From Doris montereyensis (taxonomy: Eukaryota; Mollusca; Gastropoda; Nudibranchia; Dorididae), in NCBI GenBank assembly GCA_037039925.1, contig JAXRKP010000479.1:77501-141500 (forward strand): a stretch of DNA of 64,000 nt. The letters are read 5' to 3'. A model generated the notes under the pieces. It was given only the letters and a program-made list of their open reading frames with translations. It was not told the origin of the DNA and made no database searches. Both the position numbers and the translations under genes were made by a program. Positions 50,301-61,468 of the stretch are shown here, in pieces (positions within the stretch are counted from its first letter, which is position 1; each line of letters starts with the position of its first letter).

Positions 50301-52497
50301 AACGCCAAAGCAACGGTGACTGTCTATCACAACGGCACTGGCCAATTCTCCATCAATAACACAGATATTTCCTACTTTAAGGAGCTTTCATACCGGTAAG
50401 AAATTTTTATAAGAGGCCATTATAGTTGATTGATGCAATGAATGTTTATAAAGTAAAGAAGCGTGAAGCAGAACAGAAAACAGACAATAGTTAGAACCAC
50501 AACAATAAGAGATCAAACAGCATAAAAGCAAGAACAGATGGCATAAAAACTAGATAAAAATAAATCAACTCAGATGGTTTGGGCATATAAACAGACTGAA
50601 TGATAAGAGAATAGCTAAATCAGTATACAGAGCTGAAACCCAAGAGAAAAGACCAAAAGGCAGACCTCATAGAAAGTGTGAAGAAGATATAAAAGTGGCA
50701 CTTAATCAAAAGAAATTTATCCTTCATGGAAGGAAACAGAATATGTCAGGACAGGGTAGCCTGGAGAAAGGTCATTTCGGGCATCTAATCCCATACACCG
50801 GAAGGTAGAAGGGGAACTGATAAAGAAAGAAGCAATACAGGTGACAATATGTCACTTCTTGGACACATCTCACATCAGTTACTAGTGTTAGTTTGTTCCA
50901 CTTTTCCCTTTTCAGTGAGACAATCATGTTTCCACTCAGTCTGACTGGCATGATTGGTGAGGTGGATGTGGTGGCCGAGACAAGCGATGGGGGCCCACGG
51001 GTCAAGCCGGTGCCATCCGACTGGGGCTGTCCAGAGCTTTGTCGGCTTTCGTCAGCAAAGACATGCGGGAGAAGATGAGGCTATGTGAGTTGTCAGGTTT
51101 TCAGCCACTGCACGGAGAGTTGACATTTATTTAGTTCACTTTTTTTTCTTTGTGATCATGAGTGTTTATTGTGTGCTTAAAAAAATTAAGATGAAAACCA
51201 GCATAAAAAGGAAACTCAATTCAAGGTTGTCATGGCCTTTAGAACTGGAGCTGTTTTTAATTTTTTTTATACGAGTATGATTAGAATTAATTTCTACATC
51301 TCGTGGGAAAATCTCATTATAATGAGATGTTATTTTTTTGTATCATACTGATCTTCACTAATAGTCTGTTAAAGTGAAAGTAATCATATTTTGGTTTTTA
51401 TGCGAAGAAAAAAATGGCATTTTATTTGTGGTAAAAAATAAAGCCTGAAGCTCAAAAACTAGTGAAATGAATTTGAATGAAACTTCTGAGGCAACAACTG
51501 CAAGAAAGTAATCAAGATTTAAACTTGATTTTGTAACGTTATATATCTGACACTGACATGTCTAGGTTTTGTATGTTGATCTTTGTTCCTAAATGATTTT
51601 ATCCAAGTCTTATTTTATGGTAATGATCTTTTTTATACTTTTTTTCAGCGGCATTTTGACCTGTGATCTGCGTTTAAAAGAGAGAAAGAAGCCGGGTCAG
51701 GAAAGAGCAAGGAAAAAGTTTACATGGTATGTTCGTTTGGGAATCTGGTTTTGGGGGGGACAACATGGATGATATAGACGCCATTGGTCAAACAGCCTTC
51801 CATCCACTGAAGCCTTGAGTATGTTTGAGTAAAATATGCCTACCAACGTGAGCAGCAATAAAATATCAAGGCTTGATCTAAACTTTGTAAACATAATCCC
51901 TTAAACTACAGCAGAATCGAAGAAATATTATACGAGACCGCTAATGGAAGAAAGAAAAGTGTGGTTTCTCTGAATCTCCATGGAAAGTTTCCTGGGATTA
52001 ATAATGATTATGTAGCCTTTTCTTCTTCTTATGGGAATTAGAAGAAAGCTGAAATCCACAGAGGTTAACTTATATCAATAGTTTATAGTAATTCATTAAA
52101 TTAGATAGAAAACTCAAGCGTTAGGTAATCATAGTAGTAGATGTGTATGTACTCTGTCCTTAATGCTTTTCTTACCTTACTTTTATAATACAATACTACA
52201 CCCTGTGCTTTTCTTCTGTTTTATCTTTTTTTTGAAAAATTTACATTACAATTTACAAGCAATGATAAAAATATTGTTTGTTGACATTAAATTTATCCCT
52301 CAGAGGATTGTATGAACTGAAATACTTGCAAGAAAACGTACATGAAAACATTTTGCTTTTTTAAAAAAAAAAAATCAGCAGTTACAATATCTTGTGTCAA
52401 TAATGATAATAATAAAATTATATTTCGGTTTAAGATTTTACTGACTTAACACTACACGTTCTTGATTATATTTTGTTTTTCCAGGAAAAAAAGGTAG
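40570..52497 (+). CDS. MRPS9: MRPS9, mitochondrial small ribosomal subunit protein uS9m (14 exons)
   Basis: Exons: 40570-40674, 41296-41434, 43452-43555, 43879-43939, 44439-44469, 46418-46497, 47094-47179, 47669-47744, 49131-49256, 49956-49998, 50290-50395, 50916-51084, 51649-51726, 52485-52497. The start ATG gives a basic, Leu/Val-rich mitochondrial presequence ([20 protein letters not shown]). Family blocks in order: [99 protein letters not shown]; a [14 protein letters not shown] block (other frame); LKERKKPGQ; and the C-terminal WKKR. Total about 406 residues, against 396 in human. uS9 lines the small-subunit head near the P site, with its tail reaching the tRNA. Three small indels break the frame (43930-43935, 50989-50993, 51649-51651). 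A repeat derived from exon 9 precedes that exon. Confidence 0.95.
41538..42444. mobile_element. Non-autonomous DNA transposon with internal duplication, MRPS9 intron 2
   Basis: Terminal inverted repeats: CAGTAGTTACCACCTAAAT (left) and the complement of ATTTAGGCGGTAACTACTG (right), followed by TA on the right. Inside, a unit of about 200-240 bp is repeated (about 41698 and 41930): GCATGYAGGCGGGTT, then TGGCCAATGCGAGAC, GGAAGCAATAAAACTG and GGCGGAGTCTG words. No transposase. Confidence 0.7.
42489..42997. mobile_element. pogo-like non-autonomous DNA transposon, 509 bp, MRPS9 intron 2
   Basis: Left end CAGTGGAGTTCGCTTAAAGT and right end the complement of ACTTTATGTAGACTCCATTG form imperfect inverted repeats. 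TA flanks both sides (42487-42488 and 42998-42999). A second inverted GTTGACTTTAAGC lies just inside the left end (42534-42546). No ORF. Confidence 0.72.
43879..43939 (+). CDS. MRPS9: MRPS9 exon 4 with a two-base loss
   Basis: [17 protein letters not shown] is followed by CATATT at 43930-43935. The exon as given ends in phase 1, but exon 5 (NPYEIFP) needs phase 0. One missing AT in the (AT) run would restore the phase and align residue for residue with the family. Confidence 0.8.
44180..44352 (+). repeat. CT microsatellite
   Basis: (CT)n with GTCTGTCTG and TCTATCTA interruptions, in MRPS9 intron 4 just before exon 5. Confidence 0.93.
45050..45610 (+). repeat. Tandem duplication of about 245 bp containing GA and TG tracts
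   Basis: Two full units and a partial third, starting near 45050, 45300 and 45515. Each carries GAGAGA, GCGAYATRCATTGTTT, TAGTATTATCAAARTTG-type and CCCATTCGCA words followed by a TGTGTG stretch. In MRPS9 intron 5. Confidence 0.8.
46650..46895 (+). mobile_element. SINE (family A), 5' part degraded
   Basis: TTCGAATCCTGGGAAAG at the B-box position, then ATTGTGTTCCCTGAGAAAGA, CAAATGGGTACACGCTCTAG, CCTGTCCAGAAGGTGATTAT and CCTTGAAAGATCTTAACTTA parallel the copy at 12061-12360. In MRPS9 intron 6. Confidence 0.75.
48130..49162 (+). repeat. 36-bp minisatellite built from the MRPS9 exon 9 splice acceptor
   Basis: About 28 head-to-tail units with a consensus period of 36 bp. The core CATTTCAGTACAACCATTTC is exactly the sequence across the real exon 9 boundary (CAG, then TAC AAC CAT TTC at 49131). 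The last unit is the exon itself. Most units keep the TTTCAG acceptor; older ones on the left have diverged (TTTCAC, TTTAGG, TTTCTG). Because 36 is a multiple of three and units lack stops in the exon frame, long stretches are open (48133-48612; 49059-49256), translating as [12 protein letters not shown] or [13 protein letters not shown] 12-residue units. Confidence 0.95.
49131..49256 (+). CDS. MRPS9: MRPS9 exon 9, whose 5' edge seeded the preceding array
   Basis: 126 bp, phase 0 at both ends. Reads [20 protein letters not shown] then [20 protein letters not shown]. Tyr-x-x-Phe-Ile and the following ME/LEKL block match the mammalian protein (YMQFIRLLEKL), so the sequence shared with the repeat is genuine coding sequence. 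At least two upstream acceptors (about 49095 and further left) are in frame and would add 12 residues per unit. Confidence 0.92.
49403..49560 (-). mobile_element. 3' fragment of the 14031-type retrotransposon
   Basis: TTTCTTTCTTTATCAG tail, then TTCCATTCTACCTTAGGGTG and a CCTGTCCTGACATTTTCTGT stretch match the 3' ends of copies 1-3 in reverse. Strongly 5'-truncated. In MRPS9 intron 9. Confidence 0.8.
49665..49785 (+). mobile_element. SINE 3' segment (family C)
   Basis: GGTAGGTCCTATTTCTTTCC, then TTAACTCACCCTGAGATCAC and GGTGGACGGGGTAAATTTCA. Opposite orientation to the copies at 21560, 22512, 62008 and 62193. In MRPS9 intron 9. Confidence 0.72.
50448..50835 (+). mobile_element. 5'-truncated 14031-type retrotransposon 3' end
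   Basis: Matches the last ~390 bp of copies 1-3: AATAAGAGATCAAAC, TCAGATGGTTTGGGCATATA, AAAGGCAGACCTCATAGAAA, GAACTGATAAAGAAAGAAG. In MRPS9 intron 11, ending about 80 bp before exon 12. Confidence 0.85.
50916..51084 (+). CDS. MRPS9: MRPS9 exon 12 (uS9 core) with a one-base loss
   Basis: Frame 1 reads [20 protein letters not shown] then AETSDGGP. After the G5 run at 50989-50993 the conserved [20 protein letters not shown] sequence continues in the next frame to the GTGAGT donor. One missing G would join them and also give the phase needed downstream. Without it the frame stops near 51076. Confidence 0.9.
51649..51726 (+). CDS. MRPS9: MRPS9 exon 13 with a phase break at its start
   Basis: Reads [20 protein letters not shown] then RKKFT, the basic C-terminal tail. 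Exon 12 ends in phase 1, but this exon begins C-GGC and needs one more base (a GGG instead of GG at 51650-51651 would suffice). The final TG joins G of exon 14 to give the conserved Trp. Confidence 0.88.
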
Positions 52498-52584
52498 CAG
52501 AAGCAGTAGTGTTTGCAAGTTTCACAGATATTTGGTTTCTTTTGTGTGGACAGGATTGTTTGACGAAGTTATAGTGTAAATGTA

Positions 52585-52590
52585 AATAAA
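52585..52590 (+). promoter_or_regulatory. MRPS9: MRPS9 polyadenylation signal AATAAA
   Basis: AATAAA 88 bp after the stop codon, the only canonical hexamer in the short 3' flank before the minisatellite at 52690. Confidence 0.7.
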
Positions 52591-52689
52591 TTTCATGGTC
52601 CGTTTTCAATTTTTATTACTTTTGTTTCTCGTTTCCATTCCATGAACACATCTCATCCCATGCTTTGAACCTTATATTGTGTGTCATTG

Positions 52690-55080
52690 TAGATGATTAT
52701 CAATGGAGTGGGTCATCAAGTTAATGGTCTGTGTGTCTTGCAGAAATCATGGGGCATTGAGTGGTCTGTGTGTTGTGTCTTGCAGAAATCATATGTTACT
52801 GAATGGCCTGTGTGTCTTACAGAAATCATGGGCCATTGAAAGGTATGTGTGTCTTGCAGAAATCATGAGTCATTGAATGTTCTGTGTGTCTCGCAGAAAT
52901 CATGGGTCATCAAATGGCCTCAGTGTCTTGCAGAAATCATGAGTCATTGAATGACCCGTGTGTCTCGCAGAAATCATGGGTCATCAAATGGTCTGTGTGG
53001 TGTATCTTGCTGAAATCATGGGTCATTGAATGGTCTGTGTGCTGTGTCTTGCAGAAATCATGGGTCATTGAATAGTCTGTGTGTCTTACAGAAATCATGG
53101 GTCATTGTGTGTGTCTTAGAAATCATGAGAAATCATGAGTTATTGAATGGTCTGTGCGTCTTGCAGAAATCATGAGTATCAATCATAGGTCATTGAATGG
53201 TCTGTCTGTCTTGTACTTGTAGAAATCATGAGTAGCAATCATGAGTCATTGAATGGTCTGTGTGTCTTGTAGAAATCATGAGTCATTGAATGACCTGTGC
53301 GTCTTGCAGAAATCATGAGTCATTGAATCGTCTGTGTGTCTTTCAGAAATCATGAGTCATTGAATGGCTTGTGTGTCTTTCAGAAATCATGGGTAGCAAG
53401 CATGGGTCATTGAATGGCCTGTGTGTCTTGCAAAAATCATGAGTAGCAATCATAGGTCATTGAATAGTCTTGTAGAAATCATGAGTCGTTGAATGGCCTG
53501 CGTGTCTTGCAGAAATCATAGGTCATGAAGAATGGCCTGTGTGTCTTGCAGAAATCATGGGTCATTGAATGGCTTGTGTGTCTTGCAGAAATCATGGGTC
53601 ATTGAATGGTTTGTGTGTCTTGCAGAAATCATGAGTCATTGAATGGCGTATGTGTTTTGCAGAAATCATGAGTCTTTGAATGGCCTATGTGTCTTTCAGA
53701 AATCATGAGTAGCAATCATAGGTCATTGAATGGTCTGTGTGTCTTGTAGAAATCATGAGTCATTGAATGGTTTGTGTGTCTTGTAGAAATCATGAGTCAT
53801 TGAGGTCTGTGTGTCTTTCAGAAATCATGGGTCATAAAGAATGGCGGTGTGTCTTGCATAAATCATGGGTCATTGAATGGTCTGTGTATCTTGCATAAAT
53901 CATGGGTCATTGAATGGCTTGTGTGTCTTGCAGAAATCATGGGTCATTGAATGGCTTGTGTGTCTTGCAGAAATCATGAGTCATTGAATAGTCTGTGTAT
54001 CTTTCAGAAATCATGTGTCATAAAGAATGGCCTGTATGTCTTGCAGAAATCATAGGCCATTGAAAGGTATGTGTGTCTTGCAGAAATCAAGGGTCATTGA
54101 ATGGTCTGTATGTCTTGCTGCAGAAATAATGGATCATTGAATGGTCTGTGTGTCTTACAGAACTCATGGATCATTGAATAGTCTGTGTCTTGCCGAAATC
54201 ATGGGTCATTGAATCGTCTGTGTGTCTTGCAGAAATCATGGGTCATTCAATGGTCTGTGTGGAGTGTCTTGCCGAAATCATGGGTCATTGAATGGTCTGT
54301 GTGTCTTGTAGAAATCATGAGTAGCAATTATGGATCATTGTATGGCCTGTGTGTCTTGCAAAAATCATGAGTAGCAATCATGAGTCATTAAATGGCCTGT
54401 GTGTCTTGCAGAAATCATGAGTGGCAATATTGGGTCGTTGAATGGTCTGTGTGTCTTGCAGAAATCATGAGTTATTGAATAGCCTGTGTGTCCTGCAGAA
54501 ATCGTTGGTCTTTGATTTGAATGGCTTGTGTGTTTTGTAGAAATTAGAAATCGTGAGTCATTGAATTGCGTGTGTGTCTTGCAGAAATCGTGGGTCTTTG
54601 AATGGCTTGTGTGTCTTGCAGAAATGATGAGTCATTGAATGGCCTGTGTGTCTTGCAGAAATCATGGGTCATCAAACGGCTTGCGTGTCTTGCAGAAATG
54701 ATGAGTCAATGAATGATCTGTGTGTCTTGCAGAAAGAAATCATGAGTTATTGAATTATCTGTGTGTCTTGCAGAAAACATGGGTCATTGAATGGCCTGTG
54801 TGTCTTTCAGAAATCACATGAGCCATTGAATAGTCTGTGTGGTGTGTCTTGCAGAAATCATGAGTCATTGAATGGCCTGTGTGTCTTGCAGAAATCATGA
54901 GTAGCAATCATGAGTCATTGAGTGGCCTGTGTATCTCGTAGAAATCATGAGTAGCATTATTGGGTCGCTGAATGGCCTGTGTGTCTTGCAGAAATCATGA
55001 GTTATTGAATGGTCTGTGTGTCTTGCAGAAATCATGAGTCATTGAATGGCCTATGTGTCTTGCAGAAATCATTGTCATAC
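52690..55080 (+). repeat. Large 37-bp minisatellite downstream of MRPS9
   Basis: About 60 units of roughly 36-38 bp with core GTGTGTCTTGCAGAAATCAT then GGGTCATTGAATGG. Variants include AGTAGCAATCATGAG insertions and CAT/CAA changes. Almost every unit contains a pyrimidine-rich TCTTGCAG, which resembles a 3' splice site. It starts about 100 bp after the MRPS9 poly(A) signal. Confidence 0.95.
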
Positions 55081-55189
55081 ATGAGTAATGTTATTTCAAG
55101 ATCATGGGCCAGAGCATATCCCAGTTTTGTTAGCATGAAACATAACTGATGATGATACATCATCTCCTGAACTTAACGCTGGTCTGATG

Positions 55190-55330
55190 GGTGCTGCAGT
55201 CCCCAGTAAATGCTGGGACCCATTGGCAACTGGGTCGAGTCGGGACTCACATGTTTCAACAAACACAATGTTGCACCACATATTGTCAGGATTCAAACCC
55301 AAGGACCTCATTGGTCAAACATCTGACAGT
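55190..55330 (-). mobile_element. Possible SINE fragment
   Basis: Contains GGATTCAAACCCAAGGACCT, a B-box-like word in reverse, and CGGGACTCACATG..ACACAATG shared with 62620-62660. Too diverged for firm boundaries. Confidence 0.4.
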
Positions 55331-55959
55331 GATAGCCATACAAGTATTCTTGTGGTGACACTCTTTCTCGCTATATTAGTAATACAAGCAAGATTTGTGT
55401 TTAACAAGGAAACTAAGCACAGATTTCATTACCGTTGAGTGAGAATGTGGAACAATAAACATGTACACTCATTTCAGCTGCACAAAGAGTATCATACCAA
55501 CTCCTTACAACAAAAAGGACTGGTAAAAAGATGAAGAACAGATACAGTTTTGTCTTTACTGTTTATATATTTTGAGTCTGTAACATTTAAAAAACAGTTA
55601 ACATTGACAGATCGTTATACAGAATACACCATATTATATATGTATTAGTAGAGTTTAACTTATAACAACAACAAATAATTTATTGAGTAACAATGCACAT
55701 ACATTAAAATTTATATCTTTTCAATATCTAACTGGGTGAATCACTGAAAAAGAGGCCCAAAGCTCCATTTTCATTCCAAGGGTATATCTAAAGCTTTTTC
55801 AGAACAACAATATGTTTATATTTAAGTATTTTAAGGCTGATGAAGACCAGTACATGCTAACTTCTCTATGGCAAAACTGTTTTATGTTTGATGCCACTAT
55901 GACTAATTCTAGAGTGTTTGTCACAGCACCTGGGCAGGATGAATAGCATCATGATAATG

Positions 55960-57010
55960 ACAGTGATGTCATATTGACAGTAATGATAGAGATCAGCTGA
56001 CCTTAACATTGACGACTGACAGTGATGTTGTATTCACAGTAATGATAGAGCTCAGCTGACTCCTACTATTACTACTAACAGTCTGACAGTGATGTTGTAT
56101 TTACAGTAATAGCTCAGCTGACCCTAACACTGATGACTGACAGTGATGTTGTATTGACAGGACAGTAATGGTAGAGCTCAGCTGACTCCTATCCACTGAC
56201 AGTGATGCATTGATAGAGTTCAGCAGACTCCTATCCACTGACGGTGATGTTGTATTGATAGTAATGATAGAGTTCAGCGGACTCCTATCCACTGACGGTG
56301 ATGTTGTATTGATAGTAATGATAGAGTTCAGCGGACTCCCTATCCACTGACGGTGATGTTGTATTGATAGTAATGATAGAGTTCAGCGGACTCCTATCCA
56401 CTGACGGTGATGTTGTATTGATAGTAATGATAGAGTTCAGCGGACTCCTAACACTGACTGCGATGTTGTGTTGACAGTAATGATAGAGATCAGCTGACCC
56501 CAACGCTGATGACTGACGGTGATGTTGTATTGACAGTAATGATAGAGCTCAGCTGACCTTATCACTGATGACTGACAGGGATGTTGTATTGTCAGTAATG
56601 ATAGAACTCAGTTGACCCTAACACTGATGACTGACAGTGATGTTGTATTGGTAGAAATGATAGAGCCCAGCTAACTTCAACACTGACAGTGATGTTGTAT
56701 TGATAGTAATGATAAGAGTTCAGCTCATTTCAAAATTGACATTGATGATGTATAGGTAGTACATGTCATGAAAGAGCTTGGCTGACTCCAACATTGACAG
56801 TGATGTTGTATTGACAGATAGTGATGATAGAGCTCAGCTGACTCCAACATTGACAGTGATGTTGTATTGATAGTAATGATAAGAGCTCAGCTGACTCTTA
56901 CATTGACAGTAGTGATGTTGTTTCGGTTGTATTAATAGTAATGATCTTACACTGACGCGACAGTGATGTATAATTATTCATAGTAATGATAGAGTTCGTC
57001 TGATGCCAAC
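55960..57010 (+). repeat. Minisatellite, about 50-60 bp period
   Basis: About 18-20 units with core GACAGTGATGTTGTATTGAC, AGTAATGATAGAG and CAGCTGACTCC. The stretch 56210-56450 has four nearly identical units (CAGCGGACTCCTATCCACTG), showing recent expansion in the middle of an older array. Confidence 0.93.
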
Positions 57011-57448
57011 TCTGATGATGTTGGCTGACAAGGGACGTACCTCATTTCAGGCATTAAATGGGCTCTTGTTGGAAATAAAAATTACAGAGGCATCATTAAA
57101 ATTAATGAAAGAAATAGAGCATTTCCATTAAAATAATTCAAATTTTTCAAGTGGAAAGGGGAGCGTTGGGATATGTTTGTACAGGTCACAAGCTCAGCAA
57201 TATCTTGTCATTATTCCAGCCTTGGGAAAGGGAACTCACGGATGATTTCCTTGCATTTGTATAAATCGACATAGAACAAAATGTGTTTCCAAAACTATAA
57301 ATCAAGGGACGACAAGAGAGATACACATGTAATGCTATCAACAAGCGCATGAAAAGTCTTTTTTTTTTTTTTTCGTCCGCAAGTCTGCATTTACCTTGGC
57401 AAGATCAAGTAGGTATATGATGTGTAACTGTGTTTTTGTTTTACGGCA

Positions 57449-57580
57449 GAACCTCAGGAGAGATTGGGATGTAAGTCCAGAGATGCCATTCAGAGTTCGT
57501 AAGACTACTATCGCAATTCACTTAACTAGAAATAGAAAGGCCAACGATCTGCATACTTTTTGTTATTTACTTTAAAGGGG
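57449..57580 (+). repeat. Dispersed repeat, second copy of 11937-12066
   Basis: Same word order as at 11937: ACGGCAGAACCTCAG, GAGAGATTGGG, CATTCAGAGTTCG, AAGACTACTATCGCA, ACTTTTTGTTA. No SINE follows here. Confidence 0.6.
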
Positions 57581-57599
57581 TTAATTCAACTTACATTAC

Positions 57600-60500
57600 C
57601 ATGTACTAACATTTTCTGGCACATTACCGGCTGTCATACAAGATAGAATTAGTTTGCGCGATCATAGTCATATCATAGTCTGTTTTTCGATTCGAAAAGG
57701 CTGGCAGTAATGCACATGTCATTAAAATGGAGTTATCTACAACTCCTCTTGCACAAGGTAACGATATCTGTAAAAAGATAAAGCCAAATTGGAGACAGGA
57801 CAAAATAGTACTGAGCTGGTGGAATGTTTTCCAATGAAAAGAAACATTTAAAATCAGTGTGCTTTATTTACTTCTGCATATCATTTCATGAGTACAATAT
57901 AAAACGAAGAAAGGAGGCAAGTACAGATATATGAAATGTACACACAATTTTGCAGGAAATGGGGACATTTTTGATGGAGGGAAATAAAATAAAATAATTG
58001 ATGAACCTCTGGGTTCATCTTTGTCAAAGGAGAATAAAGGTTCTGTAAAATGTTAGCACACATTCAAGACTACAAATAGTAGAAAAATGTTTTTAAGATC
58101 GGAAAGAAGATATGATGAATACTGTTTCAAAGTAAGGAGCTTGTTTTATAACTTAAAATAATGAAAACTCACAATGGATTGTGCTATTATTTTCAAATAA
58201 ACAGAGTTCTCACACGTTGGTCTAAAAATTTCTTAGGATTTTCGTCACGGTCATTCCAACGGTAAATATTTTGAAGTTGCGAACTTGAAGTTGAAGCCAA
58301 AGCATACGATTCATCTGTCACCTCTCACTGAGATGCTTATGGTATTCTATGACAATGGCACTACAATGTATATATCTATAGTAATTATATACATATATAT
58401 TGTTACACCATTGTAAACACTGTAGATGGATTACTGTAAATCAAAATGAAAATAACAACAGCAAAGACATTGTACTGCCACAGTGTCAGTCAAGAGTTGC
58501 ATGATGCAATGCTGTTTGGATAGGAATTGCAAGAACAGAAAGAATCAACATAATTATTTACATCACAATCTTTACACCGTCTCTCTCTCTCTGTGTTCAT
58601 TGCTAATCTTTTCCAGTGTTGCTGTCCATTTTTGTAATACTACTAGAGCAGGAAATTTTTCAACTATAAATTATAACCATGAACTTCAATAAACGCAAAA
58701 TATCCAATATTCCCAACAATTTTAGTACAAGTAAAGCAGAATGAGATACCTAAAGAGCGACCTCTTCAACATTTTTAAATACATCATTTCATTCCATTGT
58801 TTGAATTGTATTTTCACAAAAATCAAAATGATAACGACTTGTAAAAACTATAATTAGTATACTGTGTATCACCACAAGGGATAACTTGTCCGTTTTCTCG
58901 TGTTAAAAAATGAGATTCGTTTAATTCCGTAGCACTACTGGCAGGAAAAACATCATATTCATAAGGTTAACCAAAGAGCAACAATTCCACAAAAACAACC
59001 AAAAACTTTACCCCGGATTCTTCCAGAAGATTAAAATAAAAACGTTTTCCTAGTCCTAGGCTATCACTACTAACAGTCAAACTTACCAGCTATCTCAAAT
59101 CAGTTATTTTCCATGACCTTTTCCCCAACTTGGGAGGAAACACTGGAAAGCTTATAAAGATGATGCTACTTTACAATCAGAAGATAGACACACATATACA
59201 TGTAATAAAAAAACTTCTTGATTTAAGTAAGCCTGTTGCTAAGCGCCCAGAACTTGTTGATTTTTAAACGGGGGTGCTCTTATATATGTTTGTTATTATT
59301 GTTGAAATAAAACACAGGACAAAAGAATGAAATCAATAGGAACTATGTCTCACTGTGCAGTGACACCATATAAAATATTTCCCAATGTTGTGCAAAACAA
59401 ATGGTTCACAATTTCTATTGTACATAAATTAATGTGTTAACTTTGTACAAAACAACATTTTTGTTCATCTTCACTATTAAGACTTGTAGTTTTCACGTAA
59501 CCTAACACTAACAGTTCATGACATCTTGTATTGCAAATTTCATATAAAATACACTGTATCGTCAGTGAAACTGTCTATAAGCTTAAGTCCATGACATATG
59601 GGATATGAGATTTGTCATTTAAAGGATCAACTACAGGCTTCTTCTGTGTCCTTATCAATGTTGGAGACCTTGAACTTGAACCAATAGAAAAACTCATTTT
59701 GTGCACATGATCTATATGAAGATTTATGTTTTTCTTGCCGCCTTGAAACTTTATTAACCTCATAAGTTGAGGTGCAGACCTACTTGTTTAGATCTTCAAA
59801 AAGTTTAACTCTATATATATTTATCTGTATATATTATATATATATATATATGACATGACACAAAAATCCAATGACACACAGATTACTTAACACAATGTTC
59901 AAAAGCCCTTTCATAATGCTACTTCTTGTCAATTTACTTGACATTTAATTAAATATTACCTGCATAAATAAAGCATAACAACAGACCAGTAGTTTTGAAT
60001 CATGCTCATACCGGAGAGAAAAGATTGTAATTTCTATGCAAAGGGAATTGAAGACAGAAAACTAAAACAAATGTCTTCCTCTCACACATTGACGCTACAG
60101 GTCTAAATTTGGAAAACCATCTGTCACGCCCTAAATTTGAAACATCATTCAGCTTTTGGTACACAATAATATATATGTACACATACTCACAACTTAACAC
60201 AGTTCCTTACTGGTACTGTGTGCAAATAATCAAAGGTGGAGAGAAAGTTTTGTACTTAAGTATAATCAAAACTCAAATAATGAGTGCCTTGCTTAGTCGC
60301 ATAGACAGAGAATTTTAAGAAAGATATGTGAATAAGGGTAACAAAAATTTGTAATTAAAGAAAACAACAGCAAATAACAGAAATGTTAAGACTTATGAAT
60401 TTGCAAAAAGAGAAACATATTACAGTCCAATTAAAGTATAGAAAAAGAAAAAACGTTAAAGGATTATGTAAATCAAGATTTTGATTACTTGCCAGCCAAA

Positions 60501-61468
60501 GTATACAAACAGATTAGCAAGAAAGTCTTGCTTCATTTTAGTGACAGCAAAACTAAGGATCATAATGAGAAGGCAGTGGCAAGGCACACTCACTGTGGGT
60601 ATATGAGCATGATTAAATAAAAATAAAGCCTAAAACTAAAGGTGACATCTAACACACACTAAATATGGGTGTATGAGCATGTTTAAATAAAAGTACAAGC
60701 CGGCAGCAACACATGTCCATACACACTAAATATGACATTATGAGTGTATAAAAATACAAGCCTCAAGGCAGTAGCCCCCACACACACACACAAAACATAA
60801 ATCATAAGCAAGGCTCAGACATTCGTAAATTGTAAGCATATCTATTTTCAGCCAAGATTCTTAAATAAAATTATCTATATAAAACAAAAACAGTACTTTT
60901 AGACACTAGCATAAAATCTTACAATGACAATGTCCTTAAAGCTAACAAAAAATGTAAACAAATATTGGTGAAATTAAGCCTTTATATTTTTTGAGATCTA
61001 GAATAAAGCTGCACTCCATAGCAAAGCATCATATCAACAGACAGTCCAGTGCTATCTTATTGGATGTGACCATTACGTTACACTAGAAAGTTACGTAATT
61101 ATAAGTTATGTTATTGATATTGGTTCTGTTCTTCTTTTAATCACTTAGTCTGCATAGGAACGGTTATATCATCTCCCAATCCCAAGCCATTGATCAAACA
61201 TGCACTTCGATGAGATTAAATGTCTTAAAGCTGCTTGAATAAAGCGACAAAGATAGATGTGCAATACAAGCATTCAAATTCCAAATCATCAAGAGATCAA
61301 ATAAATATTGAGACATAATAAAAAAAATAATAATAATAATAATAACATTTACGTAATAATATGGACATGAAAAATGTATTTGTTTTCATGGAAGAGGAAA
61401 CACAAAAGAAAGAAACTGACTTAACACTAACAACACATGTAAAAGTTAAAAGCAATGACAGTTGTTAT
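57600..61468 (-). other. Repeat-poor AT-rich stretch; possible minus-strand 3' UTR
   Basis: No arrays, SINEs or LINEs were recognised across about 3.8 kb, unlike the rest of the window. A minus-strand AATAAA (forward TTTATT near 57861) could end a transcript running leftward. No ORF of interest. The UTR reading is an inference. Confidence 0.3.

Noticed and set aside
52884..54370. ORFs with repeated SCRNH and LQKSWVI words
   Set aside because: They are frames of the 37-bp minisatellite; frames change between units and no flanking exon signals exist.
48130..55080. CRISPR-like array, because units of about 36 bp repeat regularly
   Set aside because: Units are contiguous with no unique spacers, in an animal intron and intergenic region; this is a minisatellite.
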